Of a DNA stretch of 64,000 bases, positions 50,672 to 60,856 are shown piece after piece. The stretch is taken from assembly GCA_038137215.1 (NCBI GenBank), contig JAYQBG010000001.1, positions 124,001 to 188,000 of the forward strand, written 5' to 3'. Position numbers and translations under genes: made by a program. Source of the DNA: JABJAG01 sp038137215. Lineage in GTDB: Bacteria; Pseudomonadota; Alphaproteobacteria; UBA6615. How positions within the stretch are numbered: the first letter of the stretch is position 1; the number at the start of each line of letters is the position of its first letter. The notes beneath the pieces were generated by a model. That model was not told the DNA's origin. It saw nothing but the letters and a program-made list of their open reading frames with translations, and searched no databases.

Positions 50672-52491
50672 CGGCGGCCGAACAGTCTTTCAATATCGGC
50701 CGTCTTCAGCTCCACATAGGTCGGACGGCCATGGTTACACTGTCCGGCATGGGGTGTGACTTCCATCTCACGCAGCAGGGCGTTCATCTCGTCCCGGTTG
50801 AGCCGCCGTCCAGCCCGTACGCTGCCGTGGCAAGCCATGGTACTGCACACATCGTCAAGCTTTTCCTTCAACGTATGGGCGCCGCCCAGCTCGGCCAAAT
50901 CATCGGCCAGATCGCGCACCAGCCCGACAATGTCCGATTGGCCGAGCAAGGCCGGCACTTCGCGCACCACCACAGCGCCGGTGCCGAATTTTTCCAGCAC
51001 CAGTCCCAGCTCGGCGAGTTCGTTTGCACGGGAGGCCAGCGCGTCGGCGGCGGCGGCTTCCAGCTCCACCACCTCGGGCAGCAACAGACCCTGGCGCTTG
51101 ACGCCACCTTCCGCGAGCGCGGCCTTCATCCGCTCATAGACCAGGCGCTCATGCGCTGCGTGCTGATCGACAATCACCAGTCCGTCGCCGGTCTGGGCCA
51201 CGATATAGGTCTCGTGCAGCTGGGCCTGGGCCGCCCCAAGGGGATAGTTCAGCGCGGCCGGATCGACCGCCGGCGCGCCCGGATTCGGGGCCGCCGGGCC
51301 GGCACCCAGCCCGGGCAGGCCTGCATCACCCCCATCATGGGGCGCGTAGTACTGCGCAGCGGCCTCGGCCAGTTCCCGCGGCACCGGGCCACTGCCATAG
51401 CCGGAGCCCGGGCGCGGTGGCAGTTGATGTCCCATACCGGGCCGAAAAGCCCCCAGAGCCGAATCGGCAACGCTGGTGGACGCACGATGACCCGCTTCGG
51501 CCAACGCATGCCGCAAGCCGCCCACGATCAGGCCGCGCACAACGCCGGGATCGCGGAACCGCACTTCGGCCTTGGCCGGATGGACATTCACATCGACCAG
51601 CTGCGGGTCGATTTCCACGAACAGCGCCACCAGCGGATGCCGGCCGCGCGCCAGAAAATCCTGATAGGCACCACGCACCCCCCCGGTCAGCAGGCGGTCG
51701 GTCACCGGACGTCCGTTGACGAAGAGATACTGATGCTTGGTCGTGTTGCGGTTCAGCGTCGGCAGGCCAGCATGCCCGGTCAGGCGCACGCCCTCCCGCT
51801 CGGCATTGATTGCCAGCGCGTTGTCGGCAAACTCGCGGCCCATCACGGCGGCCAGGCGCCGCAACCGGGCCTCTTCCGGTCCTGCAAGTTCTCCTTCGAC
51901 ACGACATTCAAAGCGCGTACGTTCGCCATCGCCGATGGAAAAGGCAACCTCGGGATGGGCCATCGCGAGCCGCTGCACGGCATTCACCGCATGGTCCAGC
52001 TCCGTCCGCTCTGCCTTGAGAAATTTCAGCCGTGCGGGCGTGGCAAAAAACAGATCGCGCACCTCGACCCGGGTACCGCGCGTCAGGGCCGCAGGCTGCG
52101 GCGGAGTCACCGTCCCGCCCTCGATCCTGATTTCCCAGCCTTCCTCACCTTCGGGCCGGGAGACAATGGATAAGCGGCTGACCGAGCCGATCGAGGGTAG
52201 CGCCTCACCGCGAAACCCGAGGGTCGCAATATGGGTCAGATCGTCATCGGGGAGCTTGGATGTGGCGTGCCGCTGCACAGCAAGCGACAATTCCTCGGGC
52301 GACATCCCACAACCGTCATCGGTGACAGCAATCAGCGTGCGCCCGCCCTCGCGCAGGACCACATCAATCTGGCGCGCGCCTGCATCCACCGCGTTCTCCA
52401 CCAGTTCCTTGACGGCGGAGGCCGGGCGTTCGATCACCTCACCGGCGGCGATCCGGTTGACGATGGTCTCTGGCAGGCGCCGGATGGTCAT
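50668..52491 (-). CDS. mutL: DNA mismatch repair protein MutL
   Basis: MutL links MutS to downstream repair steps. The 607-residue protein has the GHKL ATPase N domain (AAGEVIERPASAVKELVENA, DDGCGMSPEEL, GFRGEALPSI) and a C-terminal dimerisation domain separated by a Pro/Gly-rich linker. The C domain contains IVDQHAAHERLVYERMK, the DQHA(x)2E(x)4E metal motif of endonuclease-active MutL, as expected in a lineage without MutH. Its start overlaps the pgi stop (ATGA). Confidence 0.97.
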   Translation of the reverse strand: MTIRRLPETIVNRIAAGEVIERPASAVKELVENAVDAGARQIDVVLREGGRTLIAVTDDGCGMSPEELSLAVQRHATSKLPDDDLTHIATLGFRGEALPSIGSVSRLSIVSRPEGEEGWEIRIEGGTVTPPQPAALTRGTRVEVRDLFFATPARLKFLKAERTELDHAVNAVQRLAMAHPEVAFSIGDGERTRFECRVEGELAGPEEARLRRLAAVMGREFADNALAINAEREGVRLTGHAGLPTLNRNTTKHQYLFVNGRPVTDRLLTGGVRGAYQDFLARGRHPLVALFVEIDPQLVDVNVHPAKAEVRFRDPGVVRGLIVGGLRHALAEAGHRASTSVADSALGAFRPGMGHQLPPRPGSGYGSGPVPRELAEAAAQYYAPHDGGDAGLPGLGAGPAAPNPGAPAVDPAALNYPLGAAQAQLHETYIVAQTGDGLVIVDQHAAHERLVYERMKAALAEGGVKRQGLLLPEVVELEAAAADALASRANELAELGLVLEKFGTGAVVVREVPALLGQSDIVGLVRDLADDLAELGGAHTLKEKLDDVCSTMACHGSVRAGRRLNRDEMNALLREMEVTPHAGQCNHGRPTYVELKTADIERLFGRR

Positions 52492-53792
52492 GAGGTTTGT
52501 CCGCTGCTACCCGTGAGCAGTCGCTGGCGCGCGTTTTCCTTGCCGTCTTCCACAGCGGGCTGGTCGAAGGCATCCACGCCCAGCATGAAGGCTGCCATCA
52601 CGGTTTCGAGCATGAAATGGGCCATCAGTGCGCCCAGCGCCGCCTCATCGATCCGCGACACACCGATCCGGCGCACCGGCCGCTTGTGCGCGAGGAGGCT
52701 GTCGATGGTCGCTTCCTGCGCGGCCCCGAGCAAATCCCCGGTGGTCTGTCCGGCCAGATAATCGACGCCGGCGATCCCGGCAAGATCCGGCGCAACCCGT
52801 GCACCCCGCCCGGCAAGATCCTGGGTGATCACGGTGAACATCTTGTCGTCCGGCCCGTCCAGATAGAGCTGAAGCTGACTGTGCTGATCGACCGCACCCA
52901 ACGCATCGATCGGCGTGGTGCCGCGCCCGTTCTTACCCAGGCTTTCGGCCCAGAGCTGACGATACCAGCGCGAAAACGGCGCCAGGGCATCGGCATAGGG
53001 CATGAGAACGGTCGTCCGTGCCCCGCGCAGTCGCAACAACTCCATCGACACAGCCGCGCCCAGCACGGCCGGGGCTTCCCGGCCGTCTTCCGAGCGCGTG
53101 TTGATTTCTAGCGCTTCCGCCGCGCCGGCGCGGACCGCCTCGATATCGAGTCCCACAAGGGCAGCCGGCAGAAGTCCCACGGCGCTGAACACCGAATAGC
53201 GACCGCCGATTTCCGGATCATGATCAAGCACCGGCACATCCCAGTGCGCGGCGAGGCGGCGCAACGGATTGTCCCCGGGTTCGGCAATGGCCACCACAAA
53301 GTCCGCCATGGCGTCCCCCGGTCTCGCCCGGGCGATGGCGGGAACGACGGTCATGGCCATGATCAGGGTTTCAGCCGTTCCGCCCGATTTCGAAACGATC
53401 ACGACACCGGTGCGCGACATATCCACCTCGGCTGTAAACCGCGCCAGGGATTCCGGATCCGGATTGTCGAGGATACGCAGATCGAGAGACGGGCGGGCGG
53501 CAAGCGCCACCAGAGTTTCCGCCCCCAGGCTCGACCCGCCCACACCGATCACGGCCACCACATCACAATGGTCGCGCAGTTGCGCGGCAGCCGCCGATAT
53601 GCCGGCCAGGTGATCGGATTGCTGCACAATCGTCAGTGGCGGGAAATCATCTTCCGCCAGCGCGCCGCGCATCAGCTCCCAGGGGCCCGAGACCGCATCG
53701 AACACCATCTCCAGGGAGTCTTGGGACGCGCCGCCTTCGCCTATGGCGTCAGCAAAACAGCCGCTGATATCGTGGGTGTAGATGTCAGGCAT
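52488..53792 (-). CDS. pgi: glucose-6-phosphate isomerase
   Basis: Pgi interconverts glucose 6-phosphate and fructose 6-phosphate. The 434-residue length (start MPDIYTHDISGCF at 53792) is the short form common in alphaproteobacteria. The sugar-phosphate loops are visible as VIGVGGSSLGAETLVAL and VIVSKSGGTAETL, and ESLGKNGRGTTPIDALGAVDQHSQLQ carries active-site Glu/His region. An open frame to 53852 is unlikely extension. It precedes mutL on the same strand. Confidence 0.95.
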   Translation of the reverse strand: MPDIYTHDISGCFADAIGEGGASQDSLEMVFDAVSGPWELMRGALAEDDFPPLTIVQQSDHLAGISAAAAQLRDHCDVVAVIGVGGSSLGAETLVALAARPSLDLRILDNPDPESLARFTAEVDMSRTGVVIVSKSGGTAETLIMAMTVVPAIARARPGDAMADFVVAIAEPGDNPLRRLAAHWDVPVLDHDPEIGGRYSVFSAVGLLPAALVGLDIEAVRAGAAEALEINTRSEDGREAPAVLGAAVSMELLRLRGARTTVLMPYADALAPFSRWYRQLWAESLGKNGRGTTPIDALGAVDQHSQLQLYLDGPDDKMFTVITQDLAGRGARVAPDLAGIAGVDYLAGQTTGDLLGAAQEATIDSLLAHKRPVRRIGVSRIDEAALGALMAHFMLETVMAAFMLGVDAFDQPAVEDGKENARQRLLTGSSGQTS

Positions 53793-53911
53793 GGTCGGGA
53801 CATGTCCAATGAACGAAGCGGCAGTGTGCTTTGCCGCACACAGGCTCGGCAACGCCCGATATTGTGGACAAACCGCACGATTCGCGAAAATCGGCCCCGG
53901 CCGGAAACGCC

Positions 53912-55264
53912 CTAGCCGTCCTCGCGAATGGTGTGGGTGGCATTCACGTTGTCGGGATTTCCGACAATTACCACGGTCAGGGCATCAGGATCGAGGACGC
54001 GCTTGGCCACGCGATTGACGTCTTCAAGCGTGACGCGCTCGATCAGGCTGTTGCGTTCATTGAGATACTCAATACCCAGATCGCGCCGCTGAACACCCAC
54101 CAGCATCCCGGCGATGGCAGAACTGTTGTCAAACCGCAGACCGAAGGAACCGATCAGATTAGATTTCGCCTTTTCCAGTTCCTCCTGGGAAACGCCGAAG
54201 GCACGCGCATTGGCCCACTGGTTCCGCACCAGTTCAACCGAGACCGAAACCGTGGCGTTTTCCGTGCCGGCACCGCCCATCCACAGGGCCGCGTTGTCCA
54301 TCGGCAGCAGATAGCTATAGACCGAGTAGGCGAGCCCTCGCTTCTCGCGGACCTCTTCATAGAGCCGGGAGGTGAAACTGCCGCCGCCGAGAATGTGGTT
54401 GAGGACCAGCGCGGCGTAGTAATCCGGGTCGTCGCGATACAGGCCATTCTGACCGAACACGACCCGGCTCTGCGGATTTTCCTTCTCGACAACAATCACC
54501 TCCCCCGCCGCAGCCGGCTCGGCGCGGGGGATGGTAAAGGCCTCGGCGCGCTCCGGCAGATCACCGAAGGTGCTGTCGAGCAACCGTTTCAGTTCATCTG
54601 TGGTGATGTCGCCCATCACACCCACGATCAGTTCGCTACGCGCCAGGCGGCGGCTGACGAAGGTGCGCATATCATCCTCTGTTATCGTCTCGACACTCTC
54701 GGCAGTGCCCTCGACACGACGGGCGTACGGATGGTTCGGGAAGGTCGCTTCCCAGAAAGTCTGTTGTGCAATCCGGCCCGGATTGTTGGCGCCTGCCGCA
54801 ATCCCGGCCAGAATCTGGGCGCGAATACGAGCCACGGCGTCCGCATCGAAACGCGGTTCGGTCAACGCCAGGTGCAACAACTCGAAGGCCTCGTCGCGGT
54901 TGCGCGTGAGGGTCTTCAACGCACCACCGAACGTATCGCGGGACGCGCTAAAGGACAGCGAGATCGATTCATCAGACAAGCGGCGCTGAAACGTCTGGGA
55001 ATCCAGTTCCCCGGCGCCTTCATCCAGCAAACCGGAGACCATATTGGCGAGGCCTTCACGACCTTCCGGATCGGTCGCAGCCCCGCCGGGAAAGAGAAAG
55101 CGGACGGACACAATCGGAAGCGAGTGATCTTCCACCAGCCAGGCCTCGACACCCCCGTCACTGATGACGCGCTGGATTTCGATGGCCTTTGCCGGAACCG
55201 GGATGAAGGCGAGAATGAAAACGAAAATCGGGGCCGCCAGGAAACGCATCACGGAACCACTCAT
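53912..55264 (-). CDS. M16 family peptidase-like protein lacking the zinc motif
   Basis: A 450-residue exported M16 protein with signal peptide ending VPAKA. At the place of the zinc motif HxxEH it has GLANMVSGLLDEG, so no metal can bind as in active members. It keeps the R/Y substrate region EKRGLAYSVYSY. Such proteins pair with an active M16 subunit to form a closed peptidase chamber. The active partner is the directly upstream gene, joined by an ATGA overlap (55261-55264). It should act in the periplasm. Confidence 0.93.
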   Translation of the reverse strand: MSGSVMRFLAAPIFVFILAFIPVPAKAIEIQRVISDGGVEAWLVEDHSLPIVSVRFLFPGGAATDPEGREGLANMVSGLLDEGAGELDSQTFQRRLSDESISLSFSASRDTFGGALKTLTRNRDEAFELLHLALTEPRFDADAVARIRAQILAGIAAGANNPGRIAQQTFWEATFPNHPYARRVEGTAESVETITEDDMRTFVSRRLARSELIVGVMGDITTDELKRLLDSTFGDLPERAEAFTIPRAEPAAAGEVIVVEKENPQSRVVFGQNGLYRDDPDYYAALVLNHILGGGSFTSRLYEEVREKRGLAYSVYSYLLPMDNAALWMGGAGTENATVSVSVELVRNQWANARAFGVSQEELEKAKSNLIGSFGLRFDNSSAIAGMLVGVQRRDLGIEYLNERNSLIERVTLEDVNRVAKRVLDPDALTVVIVGNPDNVNATHTIREDG

Positions 55265-56628
55265 GACCGGTCGCCTTTCGGGGCTGTCAGAAGAATGCCC
55301 GTGGTTGCGCGCGCCGGATCGAACACAGCGCGCGCCGCTTCATTGATGTCCTCGACGGTGACACCACGAATGCGGTCGGGCCAGTCTTCCACATCGGCTG
55401 CCGTCTGGCCGCTCGCGAGCGCCGCTCCGAACACGCGGGCCGGACCGGACACGCTGTCGCGGGCGAAGATCGCACCGTCAATCAGGCGACGCTGGGCGCG
55501 CGCCAGTTCGTCTTCCGTGACACCGTTTTCCAGAAGCGCGGCGATCTGCGCGTCGATCGCGGCCTCCACATCTTCGATGGCGACTCCGGGGCGCGGAGAG
55601 AACCAGAAGCCGAAGGTGGTCAGGTCCAGCGCGTCGGGCGCATACCAGGCGCCCGCAGATGCCGCCAGTTCGGCTTCCACCACAACAGACCGGTAGATAC
55701 GTGCGGTGGTGCCGCCACCGATGATTTCGGACAAGACCTCCAGCGCATAGGCGTGTTCGGTCTCACCGGAGGTGTAGCTCGGCACGAGATAGCGGCGCGA
55801 CCAGGAGGGCTGCTCGACCCGGGGATCCTCCAGAATCACTTCGCGTGAAGCGGGTTGCGGTGGTTCGCTGGGCCGGATTCGCGGCGGCAGGTCGCGCCGC
55901 GGGATGGGTCCGTAATAGGTGCGCGCAAGACGAATGACATCCTGGGCATCAACATCGCCCGAAACGACCAGGATGGCGTTGTTCGGCGCGTACCAGGTCT
56001 TATAGAACACCTCGAGATCTTCCCTGGTGAGAGTCTCGATCTCATGGGCCCAGCCGATGATGGGCAGACGGTAGGGATGATTGAGATAGGTTGCGGCCCT
56101 GACCTGTTCGGAGAGTAATGCTCGCGGGTTGTTTTCGGTCCGCGACAGGCGCTCTTCCAGGATCACCCGCCGCTCCGGTTCGATGATCTCGTCCGACAGC
56201 ACAAGACCGGTCATCCGGTCTGCTTCCAGTTCCATCATGGCCTCAAGATGCTGCGGCGCAATGGTCTGAAAATAGCCCGTATAGTCCTGGGAGGTGAAAG
56301 CATTCTCGCGGCCACCCAGGCTGGCAACAATCTCGGAAAACTCTCCCGGCGCGCGGTTTTCCGTCCCCTTGAACATCAGGTGTTCAAGATAGTGCGCAAT
56401 CCCGGATTTGCCGGCCGGTTCATCGGCAGCCCCCACGCGATACCAGACCATGTGCGTGACAACAGGCGCACGGTCATTTTCGATGACCACGACCTGCATC
56501 CCGTTATCGAGTTCCGCGGTCACGGGGTTGAAAACCTGCGCTGCGGCAGGCACCGCCAGAAGGGGACCCATTGCCAGAGCCAATGCCCAGCACCGCACGG
56601 AACGCTTCACTGAATTGCCGGTTTGCAT
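55261..56628 (-). CDS. M16 family zinc peptidase, catalytic subunit
   Basis: A 455-residue exported M16 protease. The signal peptide is MQTGNSVKRSVRCWALALAM and following residues to AAA. The zinc motif is HYLEH in SGIAHYLEHLMFKGTENR, with the distal Glu in the ELEADRMTGL region. It forms the active half of a heterodimer with the inactive M16 protein encoded directly downstream. Role is probably clearing of peptides in the periplasm. The pair sits between bamF and pgi. Confidence 0.95.
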   Translation of the reverse strand: MQTGNSVKRSVRCWALALAMGPLLAVPAAAQVFNPVTAELDNGMQVVVIENDRAPVVTHMVWYRVGAADEPAGKSGIAHYLEHLMFKGTENRAPGEFSEIVASLGGRENAFTSQDYTGYFQTIAPQHLEAMMELEADRMTGLVLSDEIIEPERRVILEERLSRTENNPRALLSEQVRAATYLNHPYRLPIIGWAHEIETLTREDLEVFYKTWYAPNNAILVVSGDVDAQDVIRLARTYYGPIPRRDLPPRIRPSEPPQPASREVILEDPRVEQPSWSRRYLVPSYTSGETEHAYALEVLSEIIGGGTTARIYRSVVVEAELAASAGAWYAPDALDLTTFGFWFSPRPGVAIEDVEAAIDAQIAALLENGVTEDELARAQRRLIDGAIFARDSVSGPARVFGAALASGQTAADVEDWPDRIRGVTVEDINEAARAVFDPARATTGILLTAPKGDRS

Positions 56629-56759
56629 CGCCTACGCCTTGTCGAAATTTCTGCCTTCGCCAACAGATATGGCGTGCAAACCCATGCACGCAATGGCGAA
56701 AGGCGAACCCAATGTCACTTTCGCGCGACTTTGCGGAGAAATTACGGCGACGGCCGGGA

Positions 56760-57410
56760 TCAGAAGATCTTCAACAGGCTGTTGTTGGTACGCTCAATCG
56801 TCGGCGTTTGCCCGCCCTCGGATGGCGGCACACCCAGCGCCTGGGCCTCGCGCAACCGGCGTGCCTCCGCCGGTGCATCGACAACCGCAGCAGGCGAATC
56901 CTGCTTGAGGCCGAGCAGGCTACGCACAAAATTCTCGTTCTCTTCCACGAGAACGGAGCTCTCACGGTCAACCTGGGCACGGATCAGGGGATCGGTCTCG
57001 GTCGCACCGGCCCGGGACAGCAACGCCGATTCACCCGCCGTATTGCTGGTCACGGCACCCCGCGGAGCCGCCTGAATGGTGGGTCCCGCATTGCCGGACG
57101 TCCCGGCGCGGTTGCGCGTATCGTCATCGCCGCGGAACACGGCCTGACGGGCCTGCTCACGCGTGGAAAGCGTGGTCAGATCTTCGGCGCCCGGACGCGG
57201 CGGGCGCAGCTTGAAGTCTGGCGGTTGCGAAAGCGGCGCACGCGGCACAATCGCGAACTCATCGGGCGCAGTACGTTCCAGCCCCAGCGCACGCTTGGTC
57301 GAATCCCCGCACGCGGCAAGCGAAAGAGCGGAAACCGACAACAGGACGAGCATCGCCCGAGAAGGGCGGACGCGGGATCGGGAACCAGGTGATGAAGTCT
57401 GCTTCAGCAT
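56760..57410 (-). CDS. bamF: DUF3035 lipoprotein, BamF-like
   Basis: BamF is an alphaproteobacterial lipoprotein of the outer-membrane beta-barrel assembly machine, known from Caulobacter. The 216-residue protein starts at 57410 with a long basic N terminus, a hydrophobic core and lipobox LAAC with Cys34. The mature part begins with LGLERTAPDEFAIVPRAPLS and PPDFKLRPPRPGAEDL, the DUF3035 hallmark, followed by a low-complexity region. The position after lspA-ileS-ribF and before the M16 pair is common in relatives. Function is by family assignment. Confidence 0.85.
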   Translation of the reverse strand: MLKQTSSPGSRSRVRPSRAMLVLLSVSALSLAACGDSTKRALGLERTAPDEFAIVPRAPLSQPPDFKLRPPRPGAEDLTTLSTREQARQAVFRGDDDTRNRAGTSGNAGPTIQAAPRGAVTSNTAGESALLSRAGATETDPLIRAQVDRESSVLVEENENFVRSLLGLKQDSPAAVVDAPAEARRLREAQALGVPPSEGGQTPTIERTNNSLLKIF

Positions 57411-57461
57411 GGTGACCACTATATAGCGATTTCGCGCCTGGATTCGAGTAGGCGAAACAAT

Positions 57462-57926
57462 TTAACGCGCGCGTGGAGAACCGAACAAGCCGTCATGGAG
57501 CAGCAAAGCTATCCCGATAACGATCGTGGCGTCGGCAATGTTGAAGGCAGGCCAGTGGAACCCGAAGGCGTGGATGTCGAAGAAGTCGATCACAGCCCCG
57601 TAGAAAACGCGATCGAGCACATTGCCAAGCGCCCCACCGATCACCAGGACCAGCGCAATCGACACCATTCCGCTTTCCGCCCGGGCCAGCCAGACCAACA
57701 GAATGACCACGATCACCAGCGCCACGGCCACAAGAATCCAGCGCGACGTCCCGGTATCCCCGAACAGACCGAAGCTCACTCCGGTGTTCCAGACCGGCCT
57801 CAGATTGAAAAAGCCCGTGACTTCCAGGATTCGAGGCGGATTGAAGACCAGCGTGAGCATGACCAGTTTGACCGCCTGATCGATGACGATCAAAACCCCG
57901 ATAGCCAGAAGCGCCCAGCGTGGCAT
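57462..57926 (-). CDS. lspA: lipoprotein signal peptidase
   Basis: LspA cleaves the signal peptide of lipidated prolipoproteins in the inner membrane. The 154-residue protein has four membrane helices. The catalytic Asp pair is in GGALGNVLDRVFYGAVIDFFD. FNLRPVWNTGVSFGLF is the conserved loop. It starts 15 bases after the ileS stop, the usual ileS-lspA arrangement. Confidence 0.97.
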   Translation of the reverse strand: MPRWALLAIGVLIVIDQAVKLVMLTLVFNPPRILEVTGFFNLRPVWNTGVSFGLFGDTGTSRWILVAVALVIVVILLVWLARAESGMVSIALVLVIGGALGNVLDRVFYGAVIDFFDIHAFGFHWPAFNIADATIVIGIALLLHDGLFGSPRAR

Positions 57927-57941
57927 TGGCTCTCTACCGCA

Positions 57942-60782
57942 CTACGCGGCAGCCTCCTTCTGGTGTTCCACCGCATCCGCACAGCGTTCGCAGACATCCG
58001 GATGGGCGTGGGCTCCCACATCGGGCAGGACCTGCCAGCAGCGTGCACATTTCTCGCCCTCGGCCAGCTGCGGGACCACACCAATTCCGTCGATCTCCGG
58101 CACCGTGAATGCGCCGTCGGGAACCGGTCCTTCCACGAGCTCGGCCCCCGAGGTAATCGAAATCTCTGCCAGGTCGAGGCCTTCCATGGCTGCCACGCTG
58201 TCGGCATCTGCATAAACCATCGGTGCAGCCTGCAGACTGGAGCCGATCCGTTTCTCGGCGCGTTCGATTTCCAGCGCACCGGTCACGACGCGGCGCAGGC
58301 GCCGTATCTTCTCCCATTTTTCGGCCAGCGCATCGTCTCGCCAGGCCTCATCGACCTCCGGATAGGTGCGCAGGTGGACGCTCTCGGCATCCCCTTCACC
58401 GGCCCGGGCGAGCCAGGCTTCCTCCGCCGTGAAACAAAGCATCGGTGCCAGCCACGCGGTCAGATGTGAGAACAGGATTTCCAGCACGGTGCGCGCGGCA
58501 CGGCGGCGCAGGCTGTCCGGTGCATCGCAGTACAGCGCGTCCTTGCGGATGTCGAAAAAGAAGGCCGACAGCTCGACAGCACAGAAATTGTGCAGCGCCG
58601 TCCACTGGTCATGGAAGTCGAAATCATCCGTGGTTTTGCGGACGAGCTGATCCATTTCCCAGATGCGATGCAGGACCCAGCGTTCAAGCTCCGGCATATC
58701 ACCCGGCGCCAAACGTTCGGCGGCCTCGAACCCATCCAGATTGCCGAGAAGATAGCGCAGCGTATTGCGGATACGCCGATACAGATCGGCCTGGTGCTTC
58801 AGAATCTCCGGGCCCAGCCGCAGGTCTTCGGAGTAGTCCGAACCGACGACCCAGATACGCAGGATATCCGCCCCCAGCTGCTCGACCGTATCCTGCGGCG
58901 ATACATCCGTACCCCGGGATTTCGACATCTTCCGGCCATCCTCGGCCATCACGAAACCATGGGTCAGCACCGCGTCATAGGGTGCCCGGCCACGTGTGCC
59001 ACAGGATTCCAGCAGCGAGGAATGGAACCAGCCGCGATGCTGGTCCGATCCTTCGAGATAGAGCGATGCCGGCCATTGCAGATCGTCACGCTCTTCCAGA
59101 ACGAAGGCATGGGTCGATCCGGAATCGAACCACACATCGACGATATCGCGGACCTGCTCATAGTCATCCGCATCGTACTCATTGCCCAGAAAACGCGACG
59201 GCGGACTGGCGAACCAGGCATCTCCGCCCTCTTCTTCGAAAGCTTCGGCAATACGGTCGAAGACCGCCTGGTCCCGCAAGACCTCGCCGGTTTTCTTGTG
59301 CACGAAGACCGGGATCGGCACACCCCAGGCCCGCTGACGCGAAATGCACCAGTCGGGTCGGCTTTCGATCATCGATCGCAGCCGGGTCTGTCCCTGGGTG
59401 GGCACAAACCGTGTCTCTTCAATGGCCTTGAGCGCCTTTTCCCGCAATTCGTTGGTCTCCATGGATATGAACCATTGCGACGTGTTGCGGAAAATCAGCG
59501 GCGCCTTGGATCGCCAGGAATGGGGATAGGAATGTACCAGCTTGCGCCGGCCAAGAAGGCTGTTCTCTCCCTCCAGCGCGCTCATCACCGCCCCGTTGGC
59601 TTCGCCTTCTTCGCCATCGGGGGTGAGGACAGCCATGCCGGCAAACAGCGGCACATGCTCGAAATAGCAGCCGCTCTCATCCACCATATCGGGCACCGGA
59701 AGACCGTGCGCACGGCCAAGATGGAAGTCGTCCTCACCATGGCTTGGCGCGATATGGACAAATCCCGTGCCCTGTTCGGTGGTGACGAAATCCGCTTCGT
59801 AAACGGGCACCTCATGCTCGAAACCTTTTTCGTGCAAAGGATGCGCGCAGACCGACCCCTTGATGGCCTCACCCTTGAGGCGTCCCACCTCCCGGTGATC
59901 AGCCACACCCATATCCTTGCAGGCAGCTTCCAGCAATTCGGCGGCAAGAATGATCTCGTCGCCGATCACGGCGCGGCTGTGCTCGGTCACTTCGGTAACG
60001 GCAATGCGGACATACTCCAGATCCGCCCCGACAGCGATGGCGCGGTTCCCGGGAATGGTCCATGGCGTCGTGGTCCAGATGACGATGGCGGCATCGGCCA
60101 CCGCCGGATCGGAGGCTTCGCGCACGGGGAAGCGCACATAGATGGACGGCGAGGTATGATCTTCGTATTCCACTTCCGCGTCGGCGAGGGCGGTCTTTTC
60201 GACCACCGACCACAGCACCGGGCGCGCGCCGCGATACAGCCCGCCATTCATCGCGAACTTCGCGATCTCCCGTGCGATCTGGGCCTCGGCCGGATAGGCC
60301 ATGGTCGTGTAGGGCTCATCCCAGTTTCCCAGAACGCCGAGACGCTGGAATTCCTCGGACTGCACATCGATCCAGTGTCGGGCAAATTCGCGACATTCGT
60401 TGCGGAACTCCAGGATCGGAACATCGTCCTTGTTCTGTCCCTCGGCGCGATACTTTTCCTCGATCTTCCATTCGATCGGCAGGCCATGGCAGTCCCATCC
60501 GGGGACGTAGTTGGAATCCCGACCCATCATCTGCTGGGACCGGTTGATCACATCCTTCAGGATCTTGTTCAGAGCATGGCCGATATGCAGGTGGCCATTC
60601 GCATAGGGCGGACCGTCATGCAGGATGAACGGTTCTCGGCCCGCGGATTCCTTGCGTTGGCGTGCAAACAAATCCTGCTCGGCCCATCGCGCAAGAAGCT
60701 CCGGCTCCTTCTTCGGCAAGCCGGCGCGCATTGGAAAATCTGTCTTCGGAAGGAAGACCGTGTCCTTGTAATCGATGGCCAT
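57942..60782 (-). CDS. ileS: isoleucyl-tRNA synthetase
   Basis: Class I aminoacyl-tRNA synthetase for isoleucine, 946 residues. The HIGH motif is NGHLHIGHALNKILKD near residue 65 and the KMSKS motif is GRKMSKSRGTDVSP near residue 610. The editing domain and the anticodon-binding C domain are present. The C-terminal zinc site is CARCWQVLPDVGAHAHPDVC with the second pair in CERC. It lies between ribF and lspA on the same strand. Confidence 0.99.
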   Translation of the reverse strand: MAIDYKDTVFLPKTDFPMRAGLPKKEPELLARWAEQDLFARQRKESAGREPFILHDGPPYANGHLHIGHALNKILKDVINRSQQMMGRDSNYVPGWDCHGLPIEWKIEEKYRAEGQNKDDVPILEFRNECREFARHWIDVQSEEFQRLGVLGNWDEPYTTMAYPAEAQIAREIAKFAMNGGLYRGARPVLWSVVEKTALADAEVEYEDHTSPSIYVRFPVREASDPAVADAAIVIWTTTPWTIPGNRAIAVGADLEYVRIAVTEVTEHSRAVIGDEIILAAELLEAACKDMGVADHREVGRLKGEAIKGSVCAHPLHEKGFEHEVPVYEADFVTTEQGTGFVHIAPSHGEDDFHLGRAHGLPVPDMVDESGCYFEHVPLFAGMAVLTPDGEEGEANGAVMSALEGENSLLGRRKLVHSYPHSWRSKAPLIFRNTSQWFISMETNELREKALKAIEETRFVPTQGQTRLRSMIESRPDWCISRQRAWGVPIPVFVHKKTGEVLRDQAVFDRIAEAFEEEGGDAWFASPPSRFLGNEYDADDYEQVRDIVDVWFDSGSTHAFVLEERDDLQWPASLYLEGSDQHRGWFHSSLLESCGTRGRAPYDAVLTHGFVMAEDGRKMSKSRGTDVSPQDTVEQLGADILRIWVVGSDYSEDLRLGPEILKHQADLYRRIRNTLRYLLGNLDGFEAAERLAPGDMPELERWVLHRIWEMDQLVRKTTDDFDFHDQWTALHNFCAVELSAFFFDIRKDALYCDAPDSLRRRAARTVLEILFSHLTAWLAPMLCFTAEEAWLARAGEGDAESVHLRTYPEVDEAWRDDALAEKWEKIRRLRRVVTGALEIERAEKRIGSSLQAAPMVYADADSVAAMEGLDLAEISITSGAELVEGPVPDGAFTVPEIDGIGVVPQLAEGEKCARCWQVLPDVGAHAHPDVCERCADAVEHQKEAAA

Positions 60783-60856
60783 GTTTTGTTCCCGGGTAAC
60801 CGGGGCGGCTTATAGAGCGAGGCGAACCACTCGGCAACCGCCGGTTTCCAAACCTT

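Noticed and set aside
53831..55696. A 621-codon open frame on the plus strand across the M16 pair
   Set aside because: It runs antisense to two well-supported peptidase genes and has no ribosome site or recognisable domain.
58590..60815. A 741-codon open frame on the plus strand across ileS
   Set aside because: It is the antisense of a clear isoleucyl-tRNA synthetase gene; long antisense frames are common in GC-rich DNA. The translated sequence shows no family features.
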